Position numbers and translations under genes: made by a program | Notes under the pieces: model-generated | The model's database searches: none | What the model saw: only the letters and a program-made list of their open reading frames with translations | Told to the model about the DNA's origin: nothing | Source: Butyriboletus loyo | Lineage: Eukaryota > Basidiomycota > Agaricomycetes > Boletales > Boletaceae | Assembly: GCA_038093515.1 (NCBI GenBank) | Contig: JBBPSI010000370.1 | Span: 1-18,321 of the forward strand | Direction: 5' to 3' | Length of the DNA stretch: 18,321 nt | Shown: piece after piece, positions 8,214-17,000 of the stretch | How positions within the stretch are numbered: the stretch's first letter is position 1 | Layout: each line of letters opens with the position of its first letter

Positions 8214-8799
8214 AAGCTCCAAGTAAGGTGGCGACATCGTCAGTGAATGAGAAAAGCTGAATATGAAGTGACGATGTCCACGAGGTGTGGCCCACAGGGC
8301 AAAGGGGATGCGAACAGTGGAGCCCTTAGATATGGGTCTTGACACGAAGGCAAAGATGCATCGTAATCTAGTCACATGCTAGTCACGTGATGTAGCAAAT
8401 GTCATTTGTCAAGAAATGAAGGACGCGACAGCTCAACTGTGGGTCCGGCCTGACGGGGCGAGAAGACAGGGGCTATCTCAGTGTAGCAACACTGAGACTT
8501 GCAGAACGACCAGGGAAGTGGATAACGTCCACCAGGCAACTAGGGAGCAGGCGATGGGCGGCATCACAAGACGGTGGGGGCGGCGGGGACGCATGAGCAT
8601 GGGAAAACGAGTGGCTGGGTACACTTAGGGGTAAAACTGTAACAGAAGCTTCCAGAGTATGAGAGAAACAGCGTCCATGTGCAAGAAGTAATGACTAAGC
8701 TAGAATGGTTAGTACCATTCAAGAGGAACTAGCAGCAAGCTAGGCAAAGATAGTAGTCCAAGTGATAGTGGAAGGAAAAAGTATACCACTACCGTAACA

Positions 8800-9313
8800 G
8801 GTACCATACTAGGTAACGCTGTGCGATTGCCCAAGGGGAGTCGTGTCGGGGCTTCTTTATTTGATCTGGGAGATCGATATGGCCAGTGGCCCAATCTATT
8901 ACTGGGTTGGCTTCTCTTAGCCATGGTAAACACAGGATCATGTTTTCTTTTCCTATGTTGAGGACCAGGAAACTCCGTTCCTCCTCAGTTTCTCTGATCC
9001 TGATGGAGATGGTGACCTTATGTTGAATGACTCCTCCTTGGTTGTTAGACCCATCCACATTCTGCGCACAGAGTGGCTTGGGGAGGCGCTCCATCGGCAG
9101 CCTCTTTCGCTTCACTGATCTTGGTCTATGAAGCATCCACTTGTGCCGCTGTCCACCAGGGCAAATGTGTCGACAATTTGACCCCCTTCATGCACGAAAA
9201 TTGACTGGGACTCGAATTGATTGTGCATGGGGGTTTGATAGTACTACAGGGGCGATTACATGGAGAGGTGAAGACGTCGAAACTTCCCTCTCTTCTAAAA
9301 ATCCTTTGGCCAT
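8800..9313 (-). pseudogene. pol: A2 pol, N-terminal fragment (protease region)
   Basis: ATG at 9313 overlaps the gag stop (TAG, 9297-9295) by 19 bases, exactly as in A1. The frame encodes the spacer, protease DSGTSG and the following conserved block with LVLNIGKEN and LPWLRE, then stops at the A3 insertion. A small deletion relative to A1 before the protease and another after it shift the frame. At the site where A1 has TGA (2471), A2 still has CGA, which identifies the direction of change. Confidence 0.85.
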
Positions 9314-9471
9314 GCTTCAGCCACTTTGCTTGCCACAACGGGTAACCTTTCTTCTTCATCATTCAAGCAGGCTTTGAGGACATTCAGGACATCATCCTGC
9401 TGGGTGCCTCGACCTTTCAACTCAGACAGATAGTCGACAAGTGGAGGGCTTGGGTTTGGGGGTGTGATGAC
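9295..9471 (-). pseudogene. gag: A2 gag, C-terminal piece
   Basis: This continues the gag frame across the solo B LTR: a short conserved stretch with DYLSELKGRG, then an acidic helical tail ending WPKDF and TAG. Comparison with A1 shows that gag and pol are separate frames with a 19-base overlap in the ancestor. Confidence 0.85.
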
Positions 9472-9967
9472 TGTTACGAGACAACAGAGTTATCAAGTGG
9501 CACACGGGGTTCTGCAACTATCGCAGCTAAACACAATAACTGGCGAGTGTAATGAGGATAGCTCAGACCTTAATCTCTCAACTGTTGCCAGCGAATAGAC
9601 AAGTGGTTAAAGCTAGGGAATCCTAGCTGCAACCACGAGCCCTTTTATATTACAAGGGAATGTGCACAGACCAAGCAGTGCATGAGACTAGTTACTATAC
9701 ATGTATATACGAGAAGTGTCACGAGTTGATGATGATGAGAAATAGAAGTCGACGGCGGTCAAAAAGAAGAGAAGCAAACAGAGATTAAATACATGAGGCG
9801 TGACATCATAGAGTCTGGGCCAGTCTGGACCGTGACATCATATGTTTAGTCAGCCTGCGGTCACATGTATAATCCCACGATCATGTGCACTAAGTCACAT
9901 GACCTTTGAAAGAGAAATATGACGAAGTCTGAATGCAAAGATGGTTATAAGAGATATGATTATAACA
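9472..9967 (-). repeat. Solo family-B LTR, minus orientation
   Basis: A 496-bp LTR with perfect 5-bp duplication ATGAC on both sides (9467-9471, 9968-9972). Promoter on minus: GGTCTGTGC 9672-9664, TATAAAAG from 9649, start motif AGCTTTAACCA at 9614-9604. Both CACGTG boxes and both TGACGTCA boxes found in the copy at 10442 have decayed to TG or CA forms here. Confidence 0.95.
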
Positions 9968-9972
9968 ATGAC

Positions 9973-10441
9973 AGCGGCATGTGTGCGCTGGGAGTTGTGA
10001 GGGAGACAAGAGGGGGGTCCTTGGGGGTTCTGCCCATTTCGTGGGTGATGGGGATGGTTGGTTGATCAACAGCCGACTTGGTGGCAGATAAAGCATTTGT
10101 TTTGCTTCATGTACTCCACATGTTGTATGGGAGTAAGTCGGACTGCATCAACATCCATGGCGTTAGGGTCCCTTCGGTTGGACAAGGGTTTGGATGAGGA
10201 AGAGAAGGTGGGAATGTAGCACTTCCCTGCGTGGAGGTCGCCAATTCATTTGTGCTGTGCATGGAAGGCGAACATCTTGTCAGCCCAGCCAGCGAGAGTA
10301 GTGGAGACTTTCTCACATGAAAGGACAGCGAGGCAAGGCAAGGGTCGAGTCCACAAATGAACCATTCAATGAGGGCTTTTTTGTCAGTGATTCTGGACTT
10401 TTCTGCAAGGAGTTGGAACTTCGTGACATAGGTGTCATACC
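9973..10441 (-). pseudogene. gag: A2 gag, middle piece with zinc knuckle
   Basis: Read on minus, this is the second half of the gag domain, the Ser/Pro linker and the knuckle region (about 10095-10030) with CFICHQVGC. A TGA directly follows the third Cys, where A1 has Cys and the ancestor probably had Arg (CGA). Removing the two LTRs and one copy of each duplication makes it contiguous with its neighbours. Confidence 0.85.
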
Positions 10442-10508
10442 TGTTATAATCGTGTCTCTTCTAACTATCTTTTGCATTTGGACTTCGTCATATTTCTCTT
10501 TCAAAGGT

Positions 10509-10609
10509 CACGTGACTCAGTGCACGTGATCATGGGATTATACATGTGACCACAGGCTGACTAAGCATATGACGTCACAGTCCAGACTGGCCCAGACTCT
10601 ATGACGTCA
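10509..10609 (+). promoter_or_regulatory. Upstream palindromes of the B LTR: two CACGTG and two TGACGTCA
   Basis: CACGTG at 10509-10514 and 10523-10528 (14 bp apart) and TGACGTCA at 10570-10577 and 10602-10609 (32 bp apart), all in the U3 part of the LTR. CACGTG is the usual site of bHLH factors and TGACGTCA of CREB/ATF-type bZIP factors; the actual host factors are unknown. B1 keeps the two CACGTG at the same 14-bp spacing. Confidence 0.45.
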
Positions 10610-10736
10610 CGCCTCATGTATTTAATCTCTGTTTGCTTCTCTTCTTTTTGATCACCGTCAACTTCTATTTCCCATCATTGTCGACTTGTGACTCCTTTGT
10701 ATATACATGTGTAGTAACTAGTCTCACGCACTGCAT

Positions 10737-10804
10737 GGTCTGTGCGCATTCCTTGTAATATAAAAGGGCTTGTGGTTGCGGCTAGGATTCCCTAGCTTTA
10801 ACCA
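10737..10804 (+). promoter_or_regulatory. Core promoter of the plus-strand B LTR
   Basis: GGTCTGTGC (10737-10745), TATAAAAG (from 10759, 22 bp on), inverted repeat GCTAGG/CCTAGC, and the likely start AGCTTTAACCA (10794-10804), 35 bp after TATA. If active, it would send a transcript rightwards into A2, antisense to A2 gag. Confidence 0.5.
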
Positions 10805-10938
10805 CTTGTCTATTTGCTGGCAACAGTTGAGAGATTAAGGTCCTGAGCTATTCCTCATTACCATCGCCAGTACCTGTGTAGTACTGCAACAGTTGCGGAA
10901 CCCCGTGTGCCTGATAACTCCGTTGTCATAACAATACC

Positions 10939-11620
10939 CATCCTTGCGGTTGGCTTTGTTCTGGGTGAGGTTCCCCAGATCAATACAGGCACTTTCCCCT
11001 ACGTCGAAGGGGTGGAAGACTCTTTGAAAGTCCTCGCAGACTGTCTTGAACTCTTTTTGCTGCTTGGTGGGGTGTCCGTCTAGCTGGAGAGCCATCCAGC
11101 CTTTGGAGAATGTCTTTCCTTTTCCTTCACTCATTTTCATGAGGAGGGCGCTGATTTTTGACTTGTCGTCAGGGAAGGCTGCCTGGTTTGCATCGAAGTA
11201 GGTGTGCATGGTGAGGAGCCATCAGGAGGCATCCTCGTTCAGGCCGGAGAAGTCTTTGGGAACAATATTTTTCTTTTCTGACATATCATCGTCGTTGTCT
11301 GGGAAGTACGCGGGAGGGTAGTATGGTGGGGATGGGGAGCGAGAGATGTGGGGGGTTCTATCAAGATAGTCACTGTTGTAGTCATCGTCATCTGGAGCTT
11401 GTTCAGATCCTTGCCCTAGACCCTGGTCCTCGGGTTGGTAAGAGGGTTCAGGGTCAGGCTGGGGCTGAGGGTCTGGCTGGGCGGGAGAATGTGGCGGTGA
11501 TGGGTTGTCAATGACGATGGGTTCCGGTTCGGGGGATGGAACACAGAAAGAGCAACCGACACGTCTTGAGTGTGGGATGGAAATGGTGGGCGAGAGGGGA
11601 GGGCAGCTTTACTGCTGAGA
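10939..11620 (-). pseudogene. gag: A2 gag, N-terminal piece and leader
   Basis: The minus-strand frame carries the Pro/Gln/Asp repeat, the acidic stretch, the first in-frame ATG (11284) and the first half of the gag domain up to the B LTR. A TGA before the Trp-Leu-Leu of the domain (about 11222) aligns with CGA in A1, again a CpG change. The upstream frame is open from a TAA near the LTR and lacks an ATG. Confidence 0.85.
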
Positions 11621-11638
11621 AGCAGAAGCGAGGTGAAG

Positions 11639-11648
11639 ATCTAGTTCT
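11639..11648 (-). other. Primer-binding site of A2
   Basis: AGAACTAGAT on the minus strand, 2 bases inside the LTR end and the exact complement of the predicted RNA start at 11813-11804. It is identical to the A1 and A3 sites. Confidence 0.65.
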
Positions 11649-11650
11649 TT

Positions 11651-12076
11651 TGTTACGCTGGGCACTAACAACTAGAACTCTGAGGCGGCACTCTGGAGTA
11701 GCTGCAGGACTCGGAGGACAATTCTGAGCTGGGTCTCAGACTATGTCTTAGTGCACACACTAAGAGTCTGGAGTGGAAACTAATTGCTAGCAGTGAACTG
11801 CATAGAACTAGATAAGTTACAATGGTGTAAAGACTGGGTTTATATAGTACTGAGGTCTGCACACAGACCATGGCCTGATCGGGTCACATGAGTCATAAAG
11901 ACGAATGAGGAAGAAGTACTCTAGAATGTTCTGGAGTAAGAAAGAAACAGTGTCCGTGTACGGGAGATGATGACTAAGCTGAACAGTCGCACCGTTCAAA
12001 GAACAATAGGCAAAGCCTAGGTGAAAAAGGTAGTCCAAATGGTAGTGGAGAAAAAAGGTAGTCCACTACCGTAACA
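11651..12076 (-). repeat. 5' LTR of element A2 (family A)
   Basis: A 426-bp intact LTR, TGTTAC/GTAACA ends. Promoter on minus: GGTCTGTGT (11869-11861, last base decayed), TATATAA from 11846 (23 bp on), start 11813. The hairpin CTTAGTG/CACTAAG is at 11747-11764. Confidence 0.95.
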
Positions 12077-12409
12077 AACAGCAGAGCCCTTGGATACAGG
12101 TCTCGGCACATACGTAAAGACATGTCGTAATCTAATCACATGCTAGTCACATGATGTAACAAATGTCATTGGTCAAGAAATGAAGGACGCAACAGCTCAA
12201 CTGAAGGTCCAGCCCGATGGGGCAACAACATAGGGGTTGTCTCAGTATTGCAGTACTGAGACGTCTAGGAAAGACTGGGGAAGTGGATGGCATCCACTTG
12301 GTGACTAGGGAGTGGGTGATGGGTGGCATTGCAAGACGGTGGGGGCGGCAGGGATGCGTGAGCGTGGGAAAACAAGTGGCAGGGTACACTTAGGGGTAAA
12401 ACTGTAACA
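12077..12409 (-). repeat. Family-C LTR fragment (target of A2)
   Basis: This aligns with about 13652-13984, the 5' part of the C LTR, and ends CTGTAACA at 12409 followed by GTGGG. The other part was displaced to the left by A2. Both CACGTG sites are decayed here to CACATG, so the copy is older than the other two. Confidence 0.88.
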
Positions 12410-13070
12410 GTGGGTACTGCACTGTACAATCCAGCATGCTCCATATCTGGCTCACTGGAGAGGTCAAATACCTCAGCTGTAATATGTGAGGCCTTAGAAC
12501 TAAGTAGAGCATAGGACTCACTGGTTGATGCAAAGCACACTTGGCAGCATTGTGAAAGATGTTCAAGCAAATATTGATAAAGAAATAGTGCAGTGGGTTT
12601 ATGTAAGCAGCAGCACATCCCACAATGTATTACAATGAGATTGTGCTTAATGTGTATAAAAACAACCTGTGTGTGGAAACTCTGTCTTTCAACTTTTCAG
12701 CCCTTTGCTCCAATCAACACACATGACCTATGCAATCCCACATCATCTACAGCAGCTCAAACCCAACATGGTAGCAAATGCAATCCTCGCAGCTGCAAAC
12801 AAACAGATCTCCACCATGATCAGCAAGTACATAATAGCAGGAGGGGAGGATAACTGGCACAAGGTGATGGAGCTGATTGAAGGGAGCATGGTGTGTGGCA
12901 ATGGTTATCACAGCTGGTATGTTGTAACTAATGGTTCCCAGGCACTGGTGCAGGAAGTGGTTGATCAGGCCAACCACATCCCAGTTCTCCTCATCATGGT
13001 CAATAGGCTCTGGGGTGCACACCTTCGGATTGGCCTGACTGGACCTGCATCATCCACTGCAAGGAGCATG
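12410..13070. other. Non-LTR island, unknown origin, almost without CpG
   Basis: 661 bases lying between the end of a C LTR and the start of an A LTR, with no similarity to either. I count only two CG dinucleotides (in CTCGCA and TTCGGA), although the G+C content is near 46%. It holds a TATAAAAA at 12655 and one open frame (12723-13088). The first 300 bases hold nothing I recognise. It is the oldest layer in the window: host DNA or a much older transposon. Confidence 0.6.
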
Positions 13071-13088
13071 TGTTATGCTAGGTGCTGA
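12723..13088 (+). pseudogene. ORF of unknown function, cut by an LTR
   Basis: 122 codons from the first ATG, 68 bases after a TATAAAAA. The predicted protein begins with helix-like segments (AILAAANKQI) and a charged GGEDNWHKVMELIE stretch, then a Gly/Asn/Tyr region and a hydrophobic VLLIMV. I recognise no family. The last six codons come from the A4 LTR, so the true C-terminus is lost. The frame has stayed open although the region has lost nearly all CpG. It could be a relic of a host gene, a piece of an old transposon, or chance. Confidence 0.35.
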
Positions 13089-13164
13089 CAACAAGAACTC
13101 TGAGGCGGCACTCTGGAGTAGCCGCAGGACTCTTGAGACGATTCTCGGATGGGTCTCAGACTAT
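13071..13164 (-). repeat. Family-A LTR fragment (A4)
   Basis: This aligns with 7523-7620, the 3' end of the A LTR on minus, and breaks off at CAGACTAT, where element C is inserted. No PBS or leader lies to its left, so it is the left-hand 3' LTR or a solo LTR. The rest should be beyond the right edge, following element C. Confidence 0.88.
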
Positions 13165-13984
13165 TGTTACGCTGATAGCGCACAATAACTAGCAGCGAGC
13201 ACTTGACTAGGGGCTCGAGCCTAATAAGGAAAGTGCCGACTCGCGTGAACGACGCTATCGGTGTCTTGCAAAGCAAGTGTCGGCGAGATCTTGTGTGGTG
13301 GCGACCAGACGAGATCGAGCAGGCTCTTATCGGCTTTATCGGCAAGAGAAGGGTATAATGCTAGATTACTATGCACTTGGTAGATGCGTAGAATTAGCTA
13401 AAGAACTCGTACTACTCTAAGTACGATCTTATATACTATGGGGTATCGTGCACAGACCGAGCTGTGCGTGGCAGCGAGGGCAAAGGGCTATGAGTCCGTC
13501 CGAGTCATAGCGTCGAAAGAAGAAGCGGCAAAGTGCCGGTAACGAGGGAGCGAAGCTCCGAGCAAGATGGCGACATCGTCAGCGAATAGGAAGAGCTGAA
13601 GTCGAAGCGACGATGTCCATGAGGCGAGCCCCACAGGGCGAAGGGTGCGCGAACGGCGGAGCCCTTGGATACGGGTCTCGACGCGAAGGTACTGACGCGT
13701 CGTAATCTAGTCACGTGCTAGTCACGTGATGTAAGAAATGTCATTGGTCAAAATAAGAGGGACGCGACAGCTCAGCTGAAGGTCCGGCCCGACGGGGCGA
13801 GAAGACAGGGGCTATCTCGGTGCAATGGCACAGAGACTCGCAGGGGCAACCGGGGAAGTGGATAACGTCCACTAGGCGACTGGGGAGCGGGCGATGGGCG
13901 GCATCGCGAGACGGCGGGGGCGGCGGGGACGCGTAAGCGTGGGAAAACGAGTGGCGGGGTACGCTTAGGGGTAAAACTGTAACA
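13165..13984 (-). repeat. 3' LTR of element C (family C)
   Basis: 820 bp, plus-strand ends TGTTACGC and CTGTAACA. Promoter on minus: GGTCTGTGC (13458-13450) and TATATAAG (from 13435, 23 bp on). Two CACGTG sites 11 bp apart lie at 13712-13717 and 13723-13728, within a direct repeat CTAGTCACGTG. A 9-bp inverted repeat GACATCGTC/GACGATGTC lies at 13572-13580 and 13609-13617 and is kept in the solo copy. Confidence 0.93.
13435..13458 (-). promoter_or_regulatory. Core promoter of the C LTR
   Basis: GGTCTGTGC (13458-13450) and TATATAAG (from 13435) on the minus strand. By analogy with A and B the RNA should start 33-36 bp further, around 13402-13399, reading into AGCTAATTC. Confidence 0.5.
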
Positions 13985-13993
13985 TTACCCCCC
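13985..13993 (-). other. Polypurine tract of element C
   Basis: GGGGGGTAA on the minus strand directly before the 3' LTR, matching the GGGGGTAA of A1. Confidence 0.65.
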
Positions 13994-14026
13994 GTACAAG
14001 ATCGAAACTCCTGGTTCGATCAAACT

Positions 14027-17000
14027 CTAGACGGCGGCGGCGGCGGAAACGGCGGCGGCGATGATGAGGGAGCGGGTGGACACGGGGAAGTCTTTCTGAT
14101 GACGAGCCTTGTATGCTCGTAGCAACGGCATGGAATTGTCCAAATTCCCTTCGGGTTCCCAGGTGTTTTCGGCGGCGGAGTAGCCTTTCCAGGAGACCAA
14201 GTACTGTCTCCGATTTCTGGTGCCTCTATGCGAGAGGATCTTTTCAACTTCGTACTCCTCTTCGCCTTCTATGGTGTCTGGGGGCGGGTTCGTGTAGTTG
14301 GGGCCGTGCTCGGGGGTCTCTCTGTAAGACGACAGGAGAGAGGCGTGGAAGACGTCGTGTATCTTCCAGGTGGGCGGGAGTCGCAGGCGAAATGCGACAG
14401 GAGATATTACTTGGGCCACCTCAAAGGGGCCTTCCCGTTTCGGCGCAAGCTTGCGCGACTGGTACCTGAGACTGAGGTTGCGGCCTTCTAGCCATACTTT
14501 ATCTCCAACCTTCCAGGGTTTAAACTTTGTGGTGATCCGCTCTTTCATAAGGCGCCGTGCCTTGTCATGTGCTTCCGAGGCTTCTTCGCGACTTGCGGCT
14601 AAGTCCGAGAGCCTTGCTTCCAATGCCGGTAGGAATGTCCGTCCTAACGCCGGGTACGCGCGTGGTTCATAGCCGATCATAAACGAGAACGGCGTCTTGC
14701 CAGTCACCGAGTGAGTGGTCGAATTGTGAGAAAACTCCGCCATGGGGAGTATGCTGGCCCATCTGTCAGGGCGTCCATCGCAAAAGATGCGGAGGTAGGT
14801 CTCCAGCTCCTGGTTGACCCTTTCTGTCTCGCCGTCCGTCTGGGGGTGGTATGCTGAGGATAGGGCGAGGTCGTACTTTAGCAGCCTTGCTAATTCCCGT
14901 GCGAAGGCTGAGGCGAACTGTGGACCGCGGTCCGAGATGCAGCGGTCGTGCAGACCGAATCTGGTGAACACTTTATCGAAGAAAAGCTGGGCGACGCCTG
15001 CTGCGTCGATCGTCTTGTTGCAAGGTATGAAAATTACCCCCTTCGTAAGGCCATGGTCTACCACGACCATTACCGAATCAAATCCCATAGACTCCGGGAG
15101 ATCCGTGATGAGATCAACGGATACTTGCTGAAACGGCCGTGTGGCGGTGCTGGATAGTGGGGTAAGCCCGGGTACTGTCGGGTGCGTATTAACCTTGTTT
15201 GCCTGGCAAACCGCGCAACCTGTGACGAATTTCCTGATAAAAGAGCCCATTCCGGGCCACCAGTAGTCCCGCTGGACTAAGTTCTGCGTCCTGAATATAC
15301 CTCCATGGCCGCCGGCGGGGCCCTCGTGGAGTTCCTTTACAAGGGGGTGACGCGCTTCCTCTGGCACATAGAGGCGTCCCTTGTAGTATAACTTGTCGTT
15401 TTCGAACAGCCAATCGTGGGGGGCTGAACGAGGGAATATCGGGGAGGCTTCGTACATAGCCGACAAGGCCTTCTGTACGAGCGGGTCGTTCTCGGTAGAC
15501 ACGACCATTTTTTCTGCAAGCGCGGTGTCGAGCGCATTGACGAATACTGAATCAGGGAGTAAGACGACTTCCTGATTGTCGGCCGAGGTATCAACTTCGT
15601 CTCGGCGAGAGAGGGCGTCGGCGGGGCCCATAGCGGTTCCGGGGAGATGATGGAACTTGATGTCGTAATCCTGCAGGTACATCATCCACCTGGCTTGTCG
15701 TCTTGACAACTTGTTCGGCTGACGGAAGTACGTCAGATTCTTGTGGTCAGTTAGTATCGTTACGGGATGACCAGTCCCCCTTAGGTAGTGACGCCATTCT
15801 TCCAAGGCGTGGATGACAGCCAGTAGTTCCCTGTCATATATGTCGTAGTTGCGCTCTGCCGGGGAGAGCGTCTTTGAGAGATAGGCACACGGGTGAAGGT
15901 CGCCGTTGCCGTCGTTCTGCATGAGTACCGCTCCCGTCGCTGTGAGAGAGGCGTCCGTCATGACTTTAAACTCCTTCGTGGTGTCTGGCATCGCCAGGAC
16001 AGGCTGCTGTAGGAAGATCTCCTTGATCTTCAGGAAAGCGTTTTCATGCTCAGGGGTCCATTCCCATTTCGTGGCCTTCTTCGTCAAATCGTGAAGAGGC
16101 CGAGATATCGCCGAGAAATTGCTTATAAAGCGGCGATAGAAGTTGCAAAATCCGATGAACGATCGGACTGCCTTGACTGACGTAGGCGACTTCCATTCTT
16201 GGATCGCCTTGAGCTTCGTGGGGTCCATCTGGACACGGCCTGCTCGGATCACCATTCCGAGGTATTCGACTTCGTCGGTGTCGAAGAAGCATTTCTCCAG
16301 CTTCAGGAAGAGCTTGTGCTCTCGTAGTCGTTGAAGGACGCGGCGTGTCCTTTCTTCGTGAACTCCGGCTTCTTCGGAGTGTATCAGTATGTCGTCCATA
16401 TAAATGACGAGCCAGCCTTCGGCTATCATGTCTCCGAAGGTGTGATCCATGAGGGCTTGGAACGTCGCCGGTGAGTTGCAAAGCCCAAAGAACATAACCG
16501 TTGGCTCAAAGAGCCCTTGCGGCGTTATAAACGCGGCCTTCCAGCGATCGCCGGGCTTGATGAGGACATTGTTGTATCCCCAACGAATGTCCATCTTCGT
16601 GAAGATCTTGGAGCCCTTGAGGCGGTCGACAAGATCTCCGATGAGCGGTAACGGGTAGGCGTTTTTAATTGTGTGAGCGTTCACATGCCTGTAGTCCTGG
16701 CAAGGACGAAGGGATCCATCCTTCTTTCCTACGAAAAAGAAGGGAGCGGCTTGGGGCGACTTCGAGGGGACTATCTTCCCCGTCTTGAGATGTTCTGCGA
16801 CGAACTCCTTACATGCTTCCGTCTCCTTTGGATTGAGAGGGTAAGCCTTGGCGACTCGAGGTAGAAAGTCTTTGTCTAAGTCGATCGCGTGGTCGAATGA
16901 GCGGGAAGGGGGAAGCTCGTCGAGATTCTTCTTCTCGAAGACGTCTTCAAATCCCTTATACTGAGCCGGAAGCGTCTTCTTCGGCTTTTCTTCCTTGGCG

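Larger units (their letters stand above)
7800..8644 (-). repeat. Solo family-C LTR
   Basis: An 845-bp LTR, plus-strand ends TGTTACGC and CTGTAACA, flanked by the 5-bp duplication GAAGC (7795-7799 and 8645-8649). It is homologous over its full length to the C element LTR at 13165-13984. It is 25 bp longer, mostly because of a 22-bp tandem duplication at 8170-8213. No internal sequence is left, so it arose by LTR-LTR recombination. Short ORFs inside it, such as 7859-8056, have no coding character. Confidence 0.93.
7523..8799 (-). repeat. 5' LTR of element A3, split by a solo C LTR
   Basis: The A-family LTR parts are 7523-7799 and 8650-8799, together 427 bp. They are separated by the C LTR and its 5-bp duplication. 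The promoter reads on minus: GGTCTGTGC at 7740-7732, TATATAA from 7717, start at 7684. The right end (CCGTAACA, to 8799) is followed by GGTAC and then by A2 pol, so A3 jumped into A2 pol. The second copy of the duplication would be left of the window. Confidence 0.9.
10442..10933 (+). repeat. Solo family-B LTR, plus orientation
   Basis: A 492-bp LTR, ends TGTTATAATC and CATAACA, with perfect duplication ATACC (10437-10441, 10934-10938). This is the least decayed B copy: it keeps two TGACGTCA and two CACGTG palindromes. It lies inverted to the B LTR at 9472-9967, with 474 bp between them. Confidence 0.95.
8800..12076 (-). mobile_element. Element A2: 5' half of a family-A element, interrupted three times
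   Basis: On the minus strand from right to left: 5' LTR (12076-11651), PBS, leader, gag in three pieces, and the protease end of pol, cut at 8800 by A3. Two solo B LTRs (9472-9967 and 10442-10933) split gag. The right flank AACAG (12077-12081) continues into a C LTR at a point where the C LTR has the same five bases, so A2 jumped into that LTR. The remainder of A2 must lie left of the window. Confidence 0.92.

Noticed and set aside
12390..12623. Minus-strand ORFs at the left of the unknown island
   Set aside because: They run across the C LTR border or lack any coding character; no motif or conserved copy supports them.
16050..16481. 143-codon minus-strand ORF inside element C
   Set aside because: It overlaps RT of the intact pol in another frame, with Arg/Ser/Pro-rich composition typical of a shadow frame.
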